Of a stretch of 64,000 nucleotides of DNA, positions 38,674-50,576 are shown in pieces (position 1 is the stretch's first letter; the number at the start of each line of letters is the position of its first letter). Both the position numbers and the translations under genes were made by a program. A model generated the notes under the pieces. The model was given only the letters and a program-made list of their open reading frames with translations, was not told the DNA's origin and did no database searches. This DNA is from Micromussa lordhowensis (Eukaryota; Cnidaria; Anthozoa; Scleractinia; Lobophylliidae): assembly GCA_964020085.1 (NCBI GenBank), contig OZ026602.1, positions 30,032,977 to 30,096,976 of the forward strand, written 5' to 3'.

Positions 38674-40077
38674 TTAAAATGGTGTTCTGAATAACAGTGC
38701 ATTGATTAGCATAAGGTCGATTGTCTGATTCAAGTTTGGAGCGTCGCCAGCACCTTTCAAGCTTGCGTCAGGTTGATTTCTGTTTTCTGATTTCCTCGCT
38801 ATACCAAGGAACATTGGGTCGCAAAGTGATGATTTTTGTGCGCAGAGGTGCATGTTTGTCCAAGATTGAAAGTAAAACCGAGTCATACTGGTCAAAGAGT
38901 TCCGTAATATCCTGGACTGGTGAGTTATATAAGGCGGAGGACGAATATCACGCCGTAGGTTGTCTGAATCAATGGTACGCAGTTCACATGATGAGATGGT
39001 GAGCTTAGCTTTAGGTGGTCTTTTGATAGCCAGAGTGCAGTGAACAGCGAAGTGATCAGAGATAACCGGGTTGTTCACGGATAAATTTAAGACAGTTTCT
39101 TCACCAGATCTTGTGACAATGAAGTCAAGGACGTTGTTGTTTTTATGCGTCGGGTGTAGACATTACAGACTTCCAGATTGAAACAGCTTAAGAGGTCAAG
39201 AAACTTATTGGGAGTGTTGTCAGATGGATCGTTGATATGAAAATTGAAATCACCAGCTAGAAGAAGACGGCCGGTAGAAGACATTAGCCTTTCCAGCAGT
39301 GAAGAAAAATCATCCAAAAAAGCAGCATGTGTATGGCCATTCTTGGCCGTTCTTGACGTTCTTGGAGGGCGGTAAATAACGATAATATGTGTGATAGATG
39401 CGGAAGAGTGAAGCAGTAATTCTTTAAATTCAAAGATTTAAACGGATCCGATTTAATTTGCTCCATTTTTAGATTTTTCCTGTAGAGTAGGCCAACACCT
39501 CCACCATTTCCATTAGGTCTTGGTGTGTGAGCAAAAGCATATCCGGTGGGACTGATATCACGAATGGTGTAGTCGTAGCTGTCATCTGGTTTAAGCCAGG
39601 TTTCAGTTAGGGCAAGAATGTCGATGTTTTTTTGTTTTTGTTGATGTCTTTAATTTGTAGCGTTTTATTGATGACGGATCTTGCATTTAGAAGGCAGAAG
39701 TTTAGCGAATTTGCAGATGAAGAATTCAGCGGGTTTCGTTTCATCGATACAAAGTTATTTAAATTAGGTCCAACAGATAATTTCACACTTGAAGGTTTAC
39801 GAACATTCCATACAGAACTAATGTTGTGGAAACCACCTGATTGCTTCATGGCCTTGCCTGCTCGAGTGTGACGTGTTCTAAGAATCCCTTGAATTTTCAG
39901 GAACTGGTAAAGGTCAAGTTGAAGTTTAGATTTCGCTCTCAGATCCAGCAATTGCTGTTGTGAATAGTTTAGTTTAATGGGCGAGGCAGTAATATGCATA
40001 TCTCTGCACGAAGAAGCAGCAGGAAAATGAAGCGAAGAATTTTCGAGATCAGGTCCGGGATTACAGTGAACATCCAT
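38674..40077 (-). pseudogene. CR1/L2-like LINE, N-terminus and APE endonuclease
   Basis: After a Ser/Lys-rich start, LNFCLLNARSV (near 39690) begins the APE-type endonuclease. The RLLLAGDFNFH block near 39255-39290 carries the GDFN box, and NNPVISDHFAVHC near 39040-39078 carries the SDH box. Frame changes separate them (near 39640, 39320 and 39087). It would cut the target strand for reverse transcription. Confidence 0.75.
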
Positions 40078-40249
40078 GCAAATGGTGAGAGATCAATGTC
40101 GAAGAAAGAATGAGGAAGGGCTAAAGTGATCAGTCCATGTTTCGTTGACTTGGAGATTGGAAGCGAAAGTTTGTCGGATATGAATCCATGCGGTCGACGC
40201 TTGAAGTGAAAGGTAATGTTGAAGTAATAGTTTATTCAACTATCTGGTG

Positions 40250-41100
40250 TAGGGTGGGCTGTAATCCAAAATTCTGCTTGATTACCATAGTAAATATCTT
40301 TAAAACTGGATTTCCGTTGACAATACAAGCAAGTGAGGGAGGAAAACAACAAAAAAGTATATAATGTGCGGAGCAGTGAATTATAACTGGCAGCCACGCT
40401 GGTGCATACATTATGTTAAGAATTATTTGGCACATCTGAATGACATTTGGAATTCACGTGGTTGACGTCCTGTGAGAAACGTAATGTCTTTCCTCTCACA
40501 ATCGTTTTGAAAAAATTATTTTGTTTCGATATTAAGAAAAATTCAGGGAACCTATTAACGAAATGTCAAACCTCTTGGTTTGTCTGAAACGTGTAAATGG
40601 AAACAAGTGAAAGCACATGCTCAAACAAAGGAACATTGAGCAAAAACGGCAACGTAATGATTGCATGAGGTGACGACATCTCGCATCATGACCCCAAAGA
40701 AACTGAACTCATGAACGCTAATGTTAACGATGAAGAAAGAAAGAAAGAACCGGTTACCAAAAGTGCAGAAAACGTTGACAAAGGAACTAGGAGTGGAAAG
40801 CTCACAGATAACAGGAACAAAGAAAAAATAATTGCCTAAAGCAAAAGCGAACAACAGCGCTATCACCAGTTACCTGCAAACCAACCGACATCACAAAGCT
40901 GATGACTGACACAAACAATCTTGATGTTATGTAAGTATATATGAAATAATTCATATATTTTTGAACTGCGGTTACAGATGGAAGTGAAGAATGATCCTCG
41001 CAGTGAATTCTCCAATTTAAGCAACTGATATTCTTCTCGTAATATTGTTTACTAGTTATGTTCTTGGGCCATCGTAATTAGATCAAAAATAAGACACAAA
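40250..41100. other. Unassigned sequence
   Basis: No gene family recognised on either strand; only overlapping short frames are present. Confidence 0.4.
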
Positions 41101-41105
41101 CAGCA

Positions 41106-41462
41106 GTGATAAACAATCATATTGAACTTGTTCATTCTTGTCACACGCAATCAAAACAGCACTTTCATGACATCTATCTACCGAAAGAAAACATTCACAG
41201 GTCTCTACACAAAATGGGATTCCTTCACTCCACGAAAGTACAAAATAAACCTCATCCGCTCTCCCACTTACCGCTACTACCGTCTTTGTTCATCTGGCTC
41301 CTTGCTACAATCTGCCCTCAATGATCTTCGAAAACTCCTTCTTTAGAACGGCTACCCACAAGGCATAATCAACTATCATATCAAGGATGTTTTGAACAAA
41401 AACAGACAAAAACACAACAGCAACCCTGCGTCTACTGTTCCTAATAGTCCGGTCTGTTAGGT
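41106..41462 (+). pseudogene. Penelope-like RT fragment
   Basis: The reading frame from about 41110 gives FILVTRNQNSTFMTSIYRKKTF, TGLYTKWDSFTPRKYKI and a further helical stretch, which is the RT-distal part of Penelope-like elements just before the linker to the GIY-YIG nuclease. It stops at TAG and is not followed by a nuclease. A related but more complete copy is at 50577-51770. Confidence 0.65.
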
Positions 41463-42279
41463 CGAAAATCGTGACAAATCGCGTAAAAGCACCAAATTAA
41501 GGTATCTGCACCGGCAAAATTGCCTCATTTTGAAAAACAAAATAAAATATTTCTTTTGTGGTTGTCTCATTTTAAATTGCTTGGTGTGTTTCTTTGTGCA
41601 ATCAAGCACGCAGGAATGTAAAGATTATGCAGGTGCAAGCACCCCACATGGTGTGAGAAATTAATTATTAAACCAAATGATATTGCGAACTTTCCTTTTT
41701 TCTCCACGGATATTTAAGATTATGTCAGAAATAAAATAGAATTGTTTTTATTTCATTATATCGCACTGATATAGTTTCGGGTACCGTTTGAAATGATATA
41801 TTTCCCATGAAAATCAACGAATTTAAATTTGAATCCATTCATTAAAAGTAAATTTTTTTTGCTGAATGCGAATCCACTCTCTGACCGGGCCTGAAACTAC
41901 GATGGTCCATCTACACGTAACAAATCTCCCTGCCAAGTATTTTGAGCTCCGCTTAAGTATTTTTGAAGATATTTTATATTTCTTGAACACAGTTTAAATC
42001 CGAGTACTCAAAATGACTGAAAACGGGATTGTCAATTAGAAAAAATGGCTTACTGTATATCATTTTATCCGTTTTCCTTCTCCCTCTGTTGTTTCCACCA
42101 TATTGTTTTGTTTTTCCGCTGCTCAAAACAACTGCAGTCTCTTAAAAGGCAAAAAAGTACCCTCTCTATCACCCTGGGGTCATGTTTGTTTATCGGTTGC
42201 TATATAGCTCAGCTTCCGGTAAGTTACCGCATGCGCATTGGCACGCTGATATGTCACACCAATCTGAGATAATTCCAAA

Positions 42280-45200
42280 ATGGCTCCGCCGAAGAAGAAA
42301 CGCAAAATGTCGTCCACTGAGAAAAAAAAAATAGCGAAAGAGAGAGGGAAAAAAAGTGCAGCGAAACAAGGAAAGGGTGTTGGAAGTAGGAAAAAATTTT
42401 CATTGCCAGCAAAGTGGCAAGAAGAGACGCAAAAACGGGGCGGTAAGACAAGGCTGCAGTTTTCAAGTCCTGGGAAGACGAAATACACCACTCAAGGCGG
42501 TGAAGGAGAGCCTTGAGGAGAGGGACATGCAAGAATTCCTCCATGAAAATGATCGCAATTGTTTTAGTTCGGATGAAACGAAAAGTGAAGTGTCAGAATT
42601 TAGACCCAGTAGTGAAGACGAGCAGATGGACAAATTCGAAGTTCAAGCTGATAAAATGGGAGAAGAGATGGAACATAGGTTGTTTGTCTGTGAGTCAACA
42701 CAGCTTATGGAAATGGTGCAGCAAATCAACGAAACATCTAAATGTGGAACTGCCAATTGCAACGGTAAGAGTAAATTATTTTAGCCTAGCTGTGCTTTAT
42801 AACAGAATCTTTGACCTTCACAGTCAGTATGTGCTACTTGTGACAAATGTCGTATGTAAAAGGAACTTGGTATGCAGCGCATTTAGGACATGAAATCTCC
42901 CAGAGATAATGATTCTCATATGCTATGGAATTGGTAATGATTTTTGTTTTGAAAGTGAGTGTATAATTTTGGTTTCTAAATGCTCACTACAATCAATCAA
43001 TCAATCTATCTATCTATCTCTTGATAATATACTCCATCTAAATATTTCTTTTGTTTTGGAAGCCTTGAAGCATGTTCGAATTTGCATATTTCTCTCATTG
43101 CAGGCATTCTTGTGCTTGCTAAAGTTGAAGCAAATGGTCAGGGAAGAAGTTTAAATGCCACATTCACTTGCAACAGCTGCAGCTTACGTAAAGTGAACTT
43201 CCAAGGATCAGCCTTAGTTGAAGGCTCTAAAAGAACAGTTGTTGGTCTTGCCCTTGCTGTTGCCTTCTTTATTTCTGAGCATGGATTTGCTAAATTTGAC
43301 AAGACACTTAGGCAGTTCCTTGGAATTAGCTGCCTTTCAAAAAATCGCTATTATGATGTGATAAAACTGGTGTATCCTGCAATCACGGACATCCTGGATG
43401 GAATGTGTGCCGAAGAGAAAGACTGCATGAAGCCGATTCTACCTGAAGAGATTGGCAGTTGGAAGAAAGGTGTGGTAACATCGGATGGTGTGTGGCATAC
43501 CAGGGGTCATTTCAGTAAGAATGGTTCTTTTATCATAAAGAACTATCTTACTGGTGGTTTCCTCTGGTATGGCCACAAATGTATGCGGCGGGGGGGGGGG
43601 GTGATGACATCATTGACGATGAGTTGTATGCAGGAACTGCTAAGTCCATGGAAGGTGTTTTAGCGGATGAGTGCTATCAGCAGGCAAAAGATGAAGGCTG
43701 TGTTATCAACACAGTGTGGCAAGATGGTGATTCCAGCTCCGCCAAATCAGTTATGAAGCACCATCCTGCTGCAAAAGTTTATAAATGTGAGGGTCACGTA
43801 GGAAGGGCATTCTCAAACAGTTTGAAAGAAGTAGCTAAAAAGAAGGAGTTTTCTGCAGATGTGAAACAGAAGTACAAAGAGAAATTCCCATTGATTGAGA
43901 CCGCAAAGTTCAAGTGTACCCGTCACAAGTCAGGCTGTGGATGTTTGTCAGATGCCTTTATAAAAGGAGCCCGTATCAACCATTTCTGTGTCCTGCAACA
44001 GTGTAAAGACTCAGAGCAGTATGCTAAGCGCTTGAGGGAATTGTCTCAGTACCACTGCAGGGATATCCACGAGTGGAACGGTGGCTCATGTGACTTCCAT
44101 AGCCAGCTGATCTGCACATGTGGCTCATGTGGTGAGGATGAGGATCTGAATTGTGAAGGAGCTCCATACAAGACCAAATGCCCATTATCCTGTGAGTTTC
44201 ATTGGCTTTCCTTCAGAATAGAATGTGAGAAAAGAGCATCAGAGGCAGCATCAGTTATCCATCCAGAGTTGGGAAGAGGGCACTCCAACTTCTGTGAAGC
44301 CCACTTTACTGTTCTCCCCCAGTTCAGGGCAAAGGAGCAAAGTCTGAACAGGTAACTTTTTCTTTTCAGATACATCCATTCAGAAAGATATCAGATTATG
44401 TTTCATGCATTTTCTCCTAAAGCTAAAGTTCTCAAATGGAACAACTATCTATTTTGTCTGACATCAAGTAAGAAAGGATTATAAAGTAACTGAGATGCAT
44501 GCTTTCTGACTGGTCAAAACCCCACTGTTTATTATGCTGGTATATTCAGAGAAAACTGCAAGAAAGAAAGCTGTTGGCTAAAATTATTATTTTATAAAAA
44601 GGCAATAGACCACATTTCTGTATGGTTTACCAATGCAAAAAGACACTTGGAAAGTTAGAGCACTCAAAAAGCTTGTAAATTACTTGCATCTGGTTTGTGA
44701 TTTACAACCTTTTTACAGCTTCCCAACATCCCCTGTGGGTTATTACGCCAGTAAAGCAATAGAAAATATGGTCTATTGCTTAATTATTTTAAACAGGTCA
44801 TGAAATGAGGGGCTGTTCTGTTGAATTCTTTTTTTTTATTTTGAAATATGCAAGTTTTACACATGGCTGGCTGTGCTTTTTCTCAATTTTCTATTTTTAT
44901 ACTGCATGTTATATGCTTCTCAGAAGTTACCAGTTATGTGTGAAAGGGTGCTAGTAGTAGTACACTAGCCATGTGTTTCCCCTATTTCTTTGCTTCAGAA
45001 TAGCAGTGTGTGGCCCCTAGAAAATCATGGCCATGTTACCAAACAATGGACTGCATGGTAGTCTTTCAAGAAACAAGTCAACATACAGTAGTTCTTGTAT
45101 CAAGGGGAAAATTTTGCATTATTTCCAAACCCATTGTTTTGCTCTGAAATGTCTTTTGTGCCTCCCCCGCTTAATAAAATTAGAGGTTTTTTCTGGGTGA

Positions 45201-45698
45201 GACAAACATCAGTACCATTTAAAATGCATCTCCCTCTTCTCTTACAGGCTGCACTACATGTGTTCAACCAATGCAGGATTGTGCCAGGGAAACATGACAT
45301 GGTGCTTTGATGTTCGAGGGCCAAAATATCACTGGGTGATTGATCTGTATGAGCGTCTCAACCTTCCTGTGTTGCCAGCTGTTGTGGAAGCTTTGGAGAA
45401 AGCTGTCGGAGAGAGGGCCATTGAACCTCAGAATGAGAAGTCTGACAGAGCAAAGCAAGGTAGAGTAAGAATGAAAGTGGCTAGGGTAGAAGATCAAGAG
45501 GCTCGCAAGAAGTGGCTGAAACGTCAGGCAATTGAACACACATATGGCCATGATGAGGATGATGACATAAAGGAACAAGGTCCAAGCAGTGGTGATGACA
45601 TCCCCATCACTGTAATAAGTGGAAGGAGTTGTCGCTGTGGATCAAAAAAACACTCAAGGACATCCCATAGGTCATGTCTCTTGAATAAGAGAAACTAG
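42280..45698 (+). pseudogene. Transposase-like protein, three exons, frameshifts
   Basis: Exon 1 to 42774 (start near ATG 42280, a Lys-rich N-terminus; a frame change lies around 42400-42490), exon 2 43104-44351, exon 3 45248-45698; splice sites fit GT/AG and phases agree (1 and 2). Exon 2 has GVWHTRGHF, then after a frame break at a G12 run (43590-43601) VWQDGDSSSAKSV and a YKCEGHVGRAF block, followed by a Cys-rich part (C-x-C-x2-C repeats) and an HPELGRGHSNFCEA end; exon 3 is acidic with an RSCRCGSKKHSRTSH tail. Asp residues at the TSDGVWH and QDGDSS blocks could be DDE catalytic residues. The family resembles cnidarian repeat proteins; a transposase role is inferred from the element ends. 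Confidence 0.55.
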
Positions 45699-46289
45699 TC
45701 TTGAAAGTATCTTTAGTCCTGTTTTCAATAGTCTAGTTTCGAGTTTTGCAAGATCATAAGAAAGAAATACTGAAGACAGTATGCTGCAGGAGTGTATTTT
45801 TTGTGGAATAGTTTCTTGAAAGACAATAATATTGCAAAGAAAGAGTAACTCTGTTCAAATATTCTTTAATGAATTTTATTTCAGTAAAATTGCATTACAA
45901 TAGTGTACATCATTTTAATTCCTATGATTGTTCTTGATTTTACAAACTTATAAATAAATACCACTCCATCACTTTGCTGCTTTATTATTGCTACCTATTG
46001 TTATAATAATATGGTAGTATCATTTCAATAATAATTTGTTTGTATGTTCGTTATTTTGCAATTTCATAAATAAATATTATGCCATGACTTTACTATCTTG
46101 ATAAAAAATGTCTCATGAAAATACTTGCTCTTGTACATTTTAATTTCCCAAATTATGACAGTTCATATAAAAATCACTGAACATTTTTCAAAAGTGATTG
46201 GGAATATTTTGATTTTTCTTTGTTTAACAAAACATTTGGGAACATAAGTTTTCATATTAAAACATAACAGTCAATTTTTGTCTACAACA

Positions 46290-46721
46290 TTACTGTGATC
46301 CTTGTTTGGCAGCAGGCCAGGTAGCAAGGGCAAGGTCTCCTATGTTGACCTGGTAAACCTGGAAACAAGATAAAAAATGAAGGAAATGTATAGCAGCTGC
46401 AACGTCCGGATCACAATAGTTACAGGAATGAAATAAAGGCAAGGTGCACAAGGAACATGCACTCACAGCAAGGAGATCTGGTTGTCCTATAAACACCTCC
46501 TTTTTGAAGGAAAATACGCCAGGCTTTCTGCTTCTTGTTGTATCCCTAGAAGGATCACTGAATTTAATTTAAAAAATTTTTAAACTCACCCTCACATGTG
46601 TTGGATCGGGCTTGTCCACCAGGGAACCGGGAATTATCTCCCTTATCACCCTCTTCAGAGTTGAAGGGAACACATAGGTGGGCTTCCCAACATCAGCCCC
46701 AAGGGTTTTTTTACTTCCAAA
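46290..46721 (-). CDS. Second gene of the TTAA transposon, two visible exons
   Basis: Exon a 46721-46590 and exon b 46358-46290 are joined by a GTGAGT donor and a TTTCCAG acceptor in phase 0. Exon a reads FGSKKTLGADVGKPTYVF and a helical segment; exon b ends LALATWPAAKQGSQ. Earlier exons (towards higher coordinates) were not identified. The function is unknown. It runs opposite to the transposase-like gene, like the second gene of the element at 54557-60667. Confidence 0.4.
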
Positions 46722-47531
46722 CTGAGATGCAAACAATGGAAACATAGGAAATTAGCAAGGCAGTTGCCAACTGGTCTCCCTTCCAATGCAACTATCATTT
46801 TCCATATATATGTGTGAAGGAAATTATTTTATTAGGGTACTGTGTAGTCAAATGAGAGTACAAAAAAATTGTGAAAATTCAAAGGGATAAACTTCGTGCT
46901 TGAAAGTTAGGCATGACTACCAAATCCAGGACTAATCTCGGATAATTATAACCTATTTGATCGACTGAGACTTGAGCGACTTTCCTGGTAACCGACCCAA
47001 TACCCTTACTCGGTCAACCGAACCAACTTCCGGTAAAATACCAAACTTTGGCGTTTATTTGTACATTACCGGCCATTTAATATTACATAACATGAGCTGC
47101 AATTAGGCTGAAAATGAACTGGTTTTGAAAACATGAAATTTTGCTGGGGCAGATACCTTAAGTACAGATGTTCCTTTTGACGTAAAACACGATTTTAGAA
47201 GGGGTGCCACGTGATTTGGCTTTCCAGGGGGGGATGAAGCTCATAGAAATTATGCAATACTCAAATGCTGGCATGAAAGTGAGGCTGTGGCATTTAATGT
47301 GTGTTAAATGTTCCACGTTTGACGAATGCCGTTGTAAAATGACTAAACTACATTACTAAGACTCAGTTTTGTGTTTGTGTCCATAAAAAGTCATTTGCCT
47401 TGATCACGTGACATTCCCATAATGCTTTGAGCGCTCTTATATCAAGGAGTGTTTTTGTTGCGTTTTACACATTTAATTTTTATTATCTTCGGCTAGATAT
47501 GGTAAATGGTTGTTATTGGTTGCTCCATTTC

Positions 47532-47822
47532 TAAGGATTTGTGTTCTGGCAGCCTCCGGAGCAACTACAGAGCTCAGTACATGGTAGATTGGCTTTGAAA
47601 CATTTGCAACGACCACTTTTGCAACCTTGCTTGCATCCACACTTCAGCAATTCACTGCAAGCTTTAGAGGCCTCTGGAAGTACGGTCCAGTGGGGTCTCC
47701 ATCTATCGTTGTCCATTTTCCATCCAAAATCAGACGGGGGTGGGTAAAATTGTTGCTCATCAAGGGACGTCCAGATGCTTGCTTGGCAAACAGCTCTGTT
47801 AGAATGATTCAACAGGGCATCC
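47532..47822 (-). pseudogene. CXC-type Cys-rich exon
   Basis: The exon begins after a TTATTAG acceptor with DALLNHSNRAVCQASIW, then a Pro/Asp/Trp-rich linker and a Cys-rich end: LKCGCKQGC, SGRCKCF, PCTELCSC, GGCQN, stopping at TAA 47532-47534. This Trp-linker plus C-x-C cluster is a C-terminal exon I know from several cnidarian repeat families; it may bind zinc. It lies 375 bp outside the TTAA element and its upstream exons were not found, so its parent gene is unknown. Confidence 0.45.
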
Positions 47823-48029
47823 TAATAAACAATAAAAATTATATATAAACTCTTTACAGAAGTATAACTTTAAACAAACGCGCAACGCTTATTTCCATGT
47901 ACTTCACAAATGTGACCTTCCACGGGAAAACGTACACTAACGCTTTTCCGTTAAATGGTATAAAGCGTTTGTTAACTGTTCAGTTGCCATTTAAATGGTT
48001 TAAGAAATCACTAGAAGCGTTAAAAAAAA

Positions 48030-48205
48030 CGTTAGAATTTTTTTCTTCCCGTTCAAAACGTTAAAAAAATCGTTTAAAACGTTTTCACAAGTCATTTATA
48101 GATGCGTTAGAAAAATCGTTTTCACAAGTCGTTTAGAAGCGTTAGTAAAATTGTTTGAAAACATTTTCACAAGTCGTTTACAAGCGTTAGAAAAATCGTT
48201 TGTTT
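48030..48205. repeat. Short tandem repeat, about 50-bp units
   Basis: The phrase TTTTCACAAGTC(G/A)TTTA followed by AAGCGTTAGAAAAATCGTTT occurs three times at about 48077, 48120 and 48163, with a degenerate start further left. Low-complexity array of unknown role. Confidence 0.7.
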
Positions 48206-48589
48206 AATAACCCAATTAAATTAAACGTTTCCACAACCGATGTTTTGTCGACAGACTTTTGTACATAAAAACATGACAGCAGGATAACAACTCACGATTT
48301 CAAACTCCTTTGTATGCGAGTATTTGATCAGCATGCTGCTCAACAGTGCAAAGAACTTGCTTCTGCTGTTTTCTTGGCATCTGAAACTGTGAGGGATCCA
48401 AAAATGAGTCAGAAATAGTAATTTTGTCGAAACAACGAATGAATCACTTGTGTTCTGTTCCATCGAACGAACTCCTCCATGTTTTTTGGTCTCGATAACC
48501 TGGAACCAAACAAAGTGATTGTTGCTATGACAATGTCTCACGTGTATGGTGGCCCATAATAAAAACAATAGAAACAATTAAAGAACAAA

Positions 48590-48760
48590 CAAGAGTAAAC
48601 AATAAAAAACACAATAAAAAAATAAAATAAAAAATAAATAACACTAACACTTTATAAAATAACAATATTAAGAATAAACAAAAAGTTAAACATTAAAAAT
48701 AAAAAAGAAGAAGAAAAAGGAAAAAAAATCAAAATTAAATACTATTTGAAATAAAATGAC
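48590..48760. other. A-rich low-complexity segment
   Basis: Nearly pure A with scattered T, G and C. No coding signal; possibly the tail of an unidentified retroelement on the plus strand. Confidence 0.4.
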
Positions 48761-48810
48761 AAATTTAAAAAGCAAGAGCAAAAAACCTAAGTATAAATGC
48801 AAAAACCAAT

Positions 48811-48992
48811 TAAATTTACTATGATAACGATGGGCCGAAGTGAACATTGCGATTTTGGTTTTCAAAATGAAATGTCGTAGCAAAGCGGCTTATTGTCAAT
48901 AAATTTTAAATTTACTATGATAACGATGGGCCGAAGTGAACATTACGATTTTCGTTTTCAAAATGAAATGTCGTAGCAAAGCGGCCCATTGT
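48811..48992. repeat. Tandem duplication, about 90 bp, two copies
   Basis: AAATTTACTATGATAACGAT starts both copies (48811 and 48907) and both contain GGGCCGAAGTGAACATT and GAAATGTCGTAGCAAAGCGG. The first-copy core extends to about 48890 and the second to about 48992. It lies 150 bp before the alpha-kinase-like ATG, so it could be part of its promoter or just a local duplication. Confidence 0.75.
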
Positions 48993-49138
48993 TATCATAG
49001 CCTGCGACACTTAAGGTCAGTGGACTCCTCTCAAAATGGCGGTTCACATTTCCCGCGTATCATCACCTTGTGTTCGTCGGGATAACTTATCTTGCACTTT
49101 TCTCGTTACAACTCAAAATCTAAATCCTTTTTGTCAAA

Positions 49139-50576
49139 ATGAATAAACGGGAAAATGTATGGAACCGTTTACAAGAGGAAATGGAGGTGAAAAGGAAGCG
49201 ACCGGACCCTCGCGGAAAGAGCAAGAGCAAGAAATCTGGTACTGCTCCGCATGAGTTGATCGTGCAACGTCTGGCTTCAGAGCCAGACAACAAACAAACG
49301 TTTCGGCCCGTCCACCCAAGAGAGTTTGTGCCATTTACTTATGAGGATCTAACGCTGGCAAACTTGAAGAAAGCTTGCGCTGACCATTATAGTTTGCCAG
49401 CAAGCTTATGCGACGTTCTTGTGACAAACAAGGGACCCTCTTGTACGAACATCAAGCAAATCCCACACAGAAAGGACAAGGTAAGCTTGTGTATGATGCA
49501 TGTACTTAAGCCCTGTTTACAAGGAGGTAGGGTAACCCTCTGCAAGGGTAACCCCAGTAAGAGTGTTAAAAGATAGCCCGGGTTTACAAGCAAAATGTAC
49601 AGGTGGGTAACCGTGCCCGAGACAATTTTACGCTTGTTACGCTTCAGTAACCTTGCAAGTAAAGCATGAACAGATAACATAACTGGAAAATAATTGATTT
49701 CCAAAGCAAAAATATGACAAATTGTGAAAGAAAGTTGAAAGAACTTGATGTTTTCTGGGTCATAATTCGCTGATTTTGTCGGTAATGTGATCATATTTTG
49801 CTTTTGGGAGCCAAAATAGAGTTGTCCCGGGTAGGCAAGTTGTCCCAAGCAGAGAATTTACAAGGCGCTTGGGTTAGCGCTAGGGTAACCCTAGCTGCCT
49901 TGTAAATGCATTGTTAAAAATAAGAAGAAATGTGCGAGTGCCAGGGTAACCCTCTTGCTACGGTTACCCTACCTGCTTCTAAACAGGCCCTTAAGTTATG
50001 TCAAGTCGTGCCATTTGATATTGCTTTAGCCTTTGATCATGCCCTCTCCTATTATCGTGTCTCTTGTTTGCGGGAAGACAGCATGATACATTTACTTGAC
50101 AGATCACATGTAAAAAACAAGCGAACCAGAATGGTACTTTTTTCTGATTAGCCCAGAAACAATACCAGATCAAATCTGTTACTTTATTTGATGTACAATG
50201 TAGGTGTATCTGGTACGCTTTGTAGTTGGCCAGGATTACGGTGAGGACTCCACTAGTTCTGACACGGCAGATGTACAGGAAGTGTTTTCTGACGATCAGT
50301 TGGTGTAAAGAATTACTGGTACATCATCAGCACCAGTAAGAAAGGCAGGTGCACCAGAACCAAAGGCGAATTATTTCAGCTTCTCTGTGACAACCCAGTT
50401 TCCTCCATCCGTATCCATTGCCACATTGTTGGAGGCTGGAAAGCTTGTTAAACCAGTAGCCAAAACCAATTTATTGCTAACCTTTGAACAATTTGACATT
50501 GCCTCCAAACAATGGACAGATGCAATGGAGATAGAGTGCACAGTAGATTCAGAGAAGTTTTCCTCTGGTGGATTCC
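49139..50576 (+). pseudogene. Alpha-kinase-like pseudogene, cut by a Penelope element
   Basis: Exon 1 49139-49480 (ATG to a GTAAGC donor, phase 0) has a basic helix, a VPFTYEDLTLANLKKAC block and CDVLVTNKGPSC. Exon 2 begins at 50204 after an ATGTAG acceptor with VYLVRFV, has an in-frame TAA at 50306-50308, then STQFPPSV-like sequence (here VTTQFPPSV), VSIATLLEAGKLV and a VDSEKFSSGGF end. The FSSGGF glycine-rich step is the start of an alpha-kinase (MHCK/EF2K-type) catalytic domain. At about 50576 the frame passes into the Penelope retroelement and no kinase core remains. Family recognition is from the cnidarian alpha-kinase-like repeat proteins I know. Confidence 0.6.

Larger units (their letters stand above)
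36618..40240 (-). mobile_element. CR1/L2-like LINE, nearly complete, minus strand
   Basis: Read on the minus strand, the 5' part starts before 40077. The element ends at 36618-36650 with an AGCGCTATATAAGTAG-type end and (ATT)n. The endonuclease and reverse transcriptase described in the next two entries account for almost all of its length. The 3' end form and the RT motifs place it in the CR1/L2/Rex group. Several frameshifts show it is inactive. Confidence 0.85.
41501..47157. mobile_element. TTAA-flanked DNA transposon, 5.7 kb
   Basis: TTAA at 41497-41500 and 47158-47161 flanks inverted ends that start GGTATCTGC on each side and continue with similarity over about 35 bp (a GCAAAATT block, then TTTTGAAAA/TTTTCAAAA). 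It holds a three-exon transposase-like gene on the plus strand and a smaller two-exon gene on the minus strand. TTAA duplications with a two-gene opposing layout suggest a Kolobok-like superfamily, but the protein has no THAP domain and the superfamily is not certain. Confidence 0.7.
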
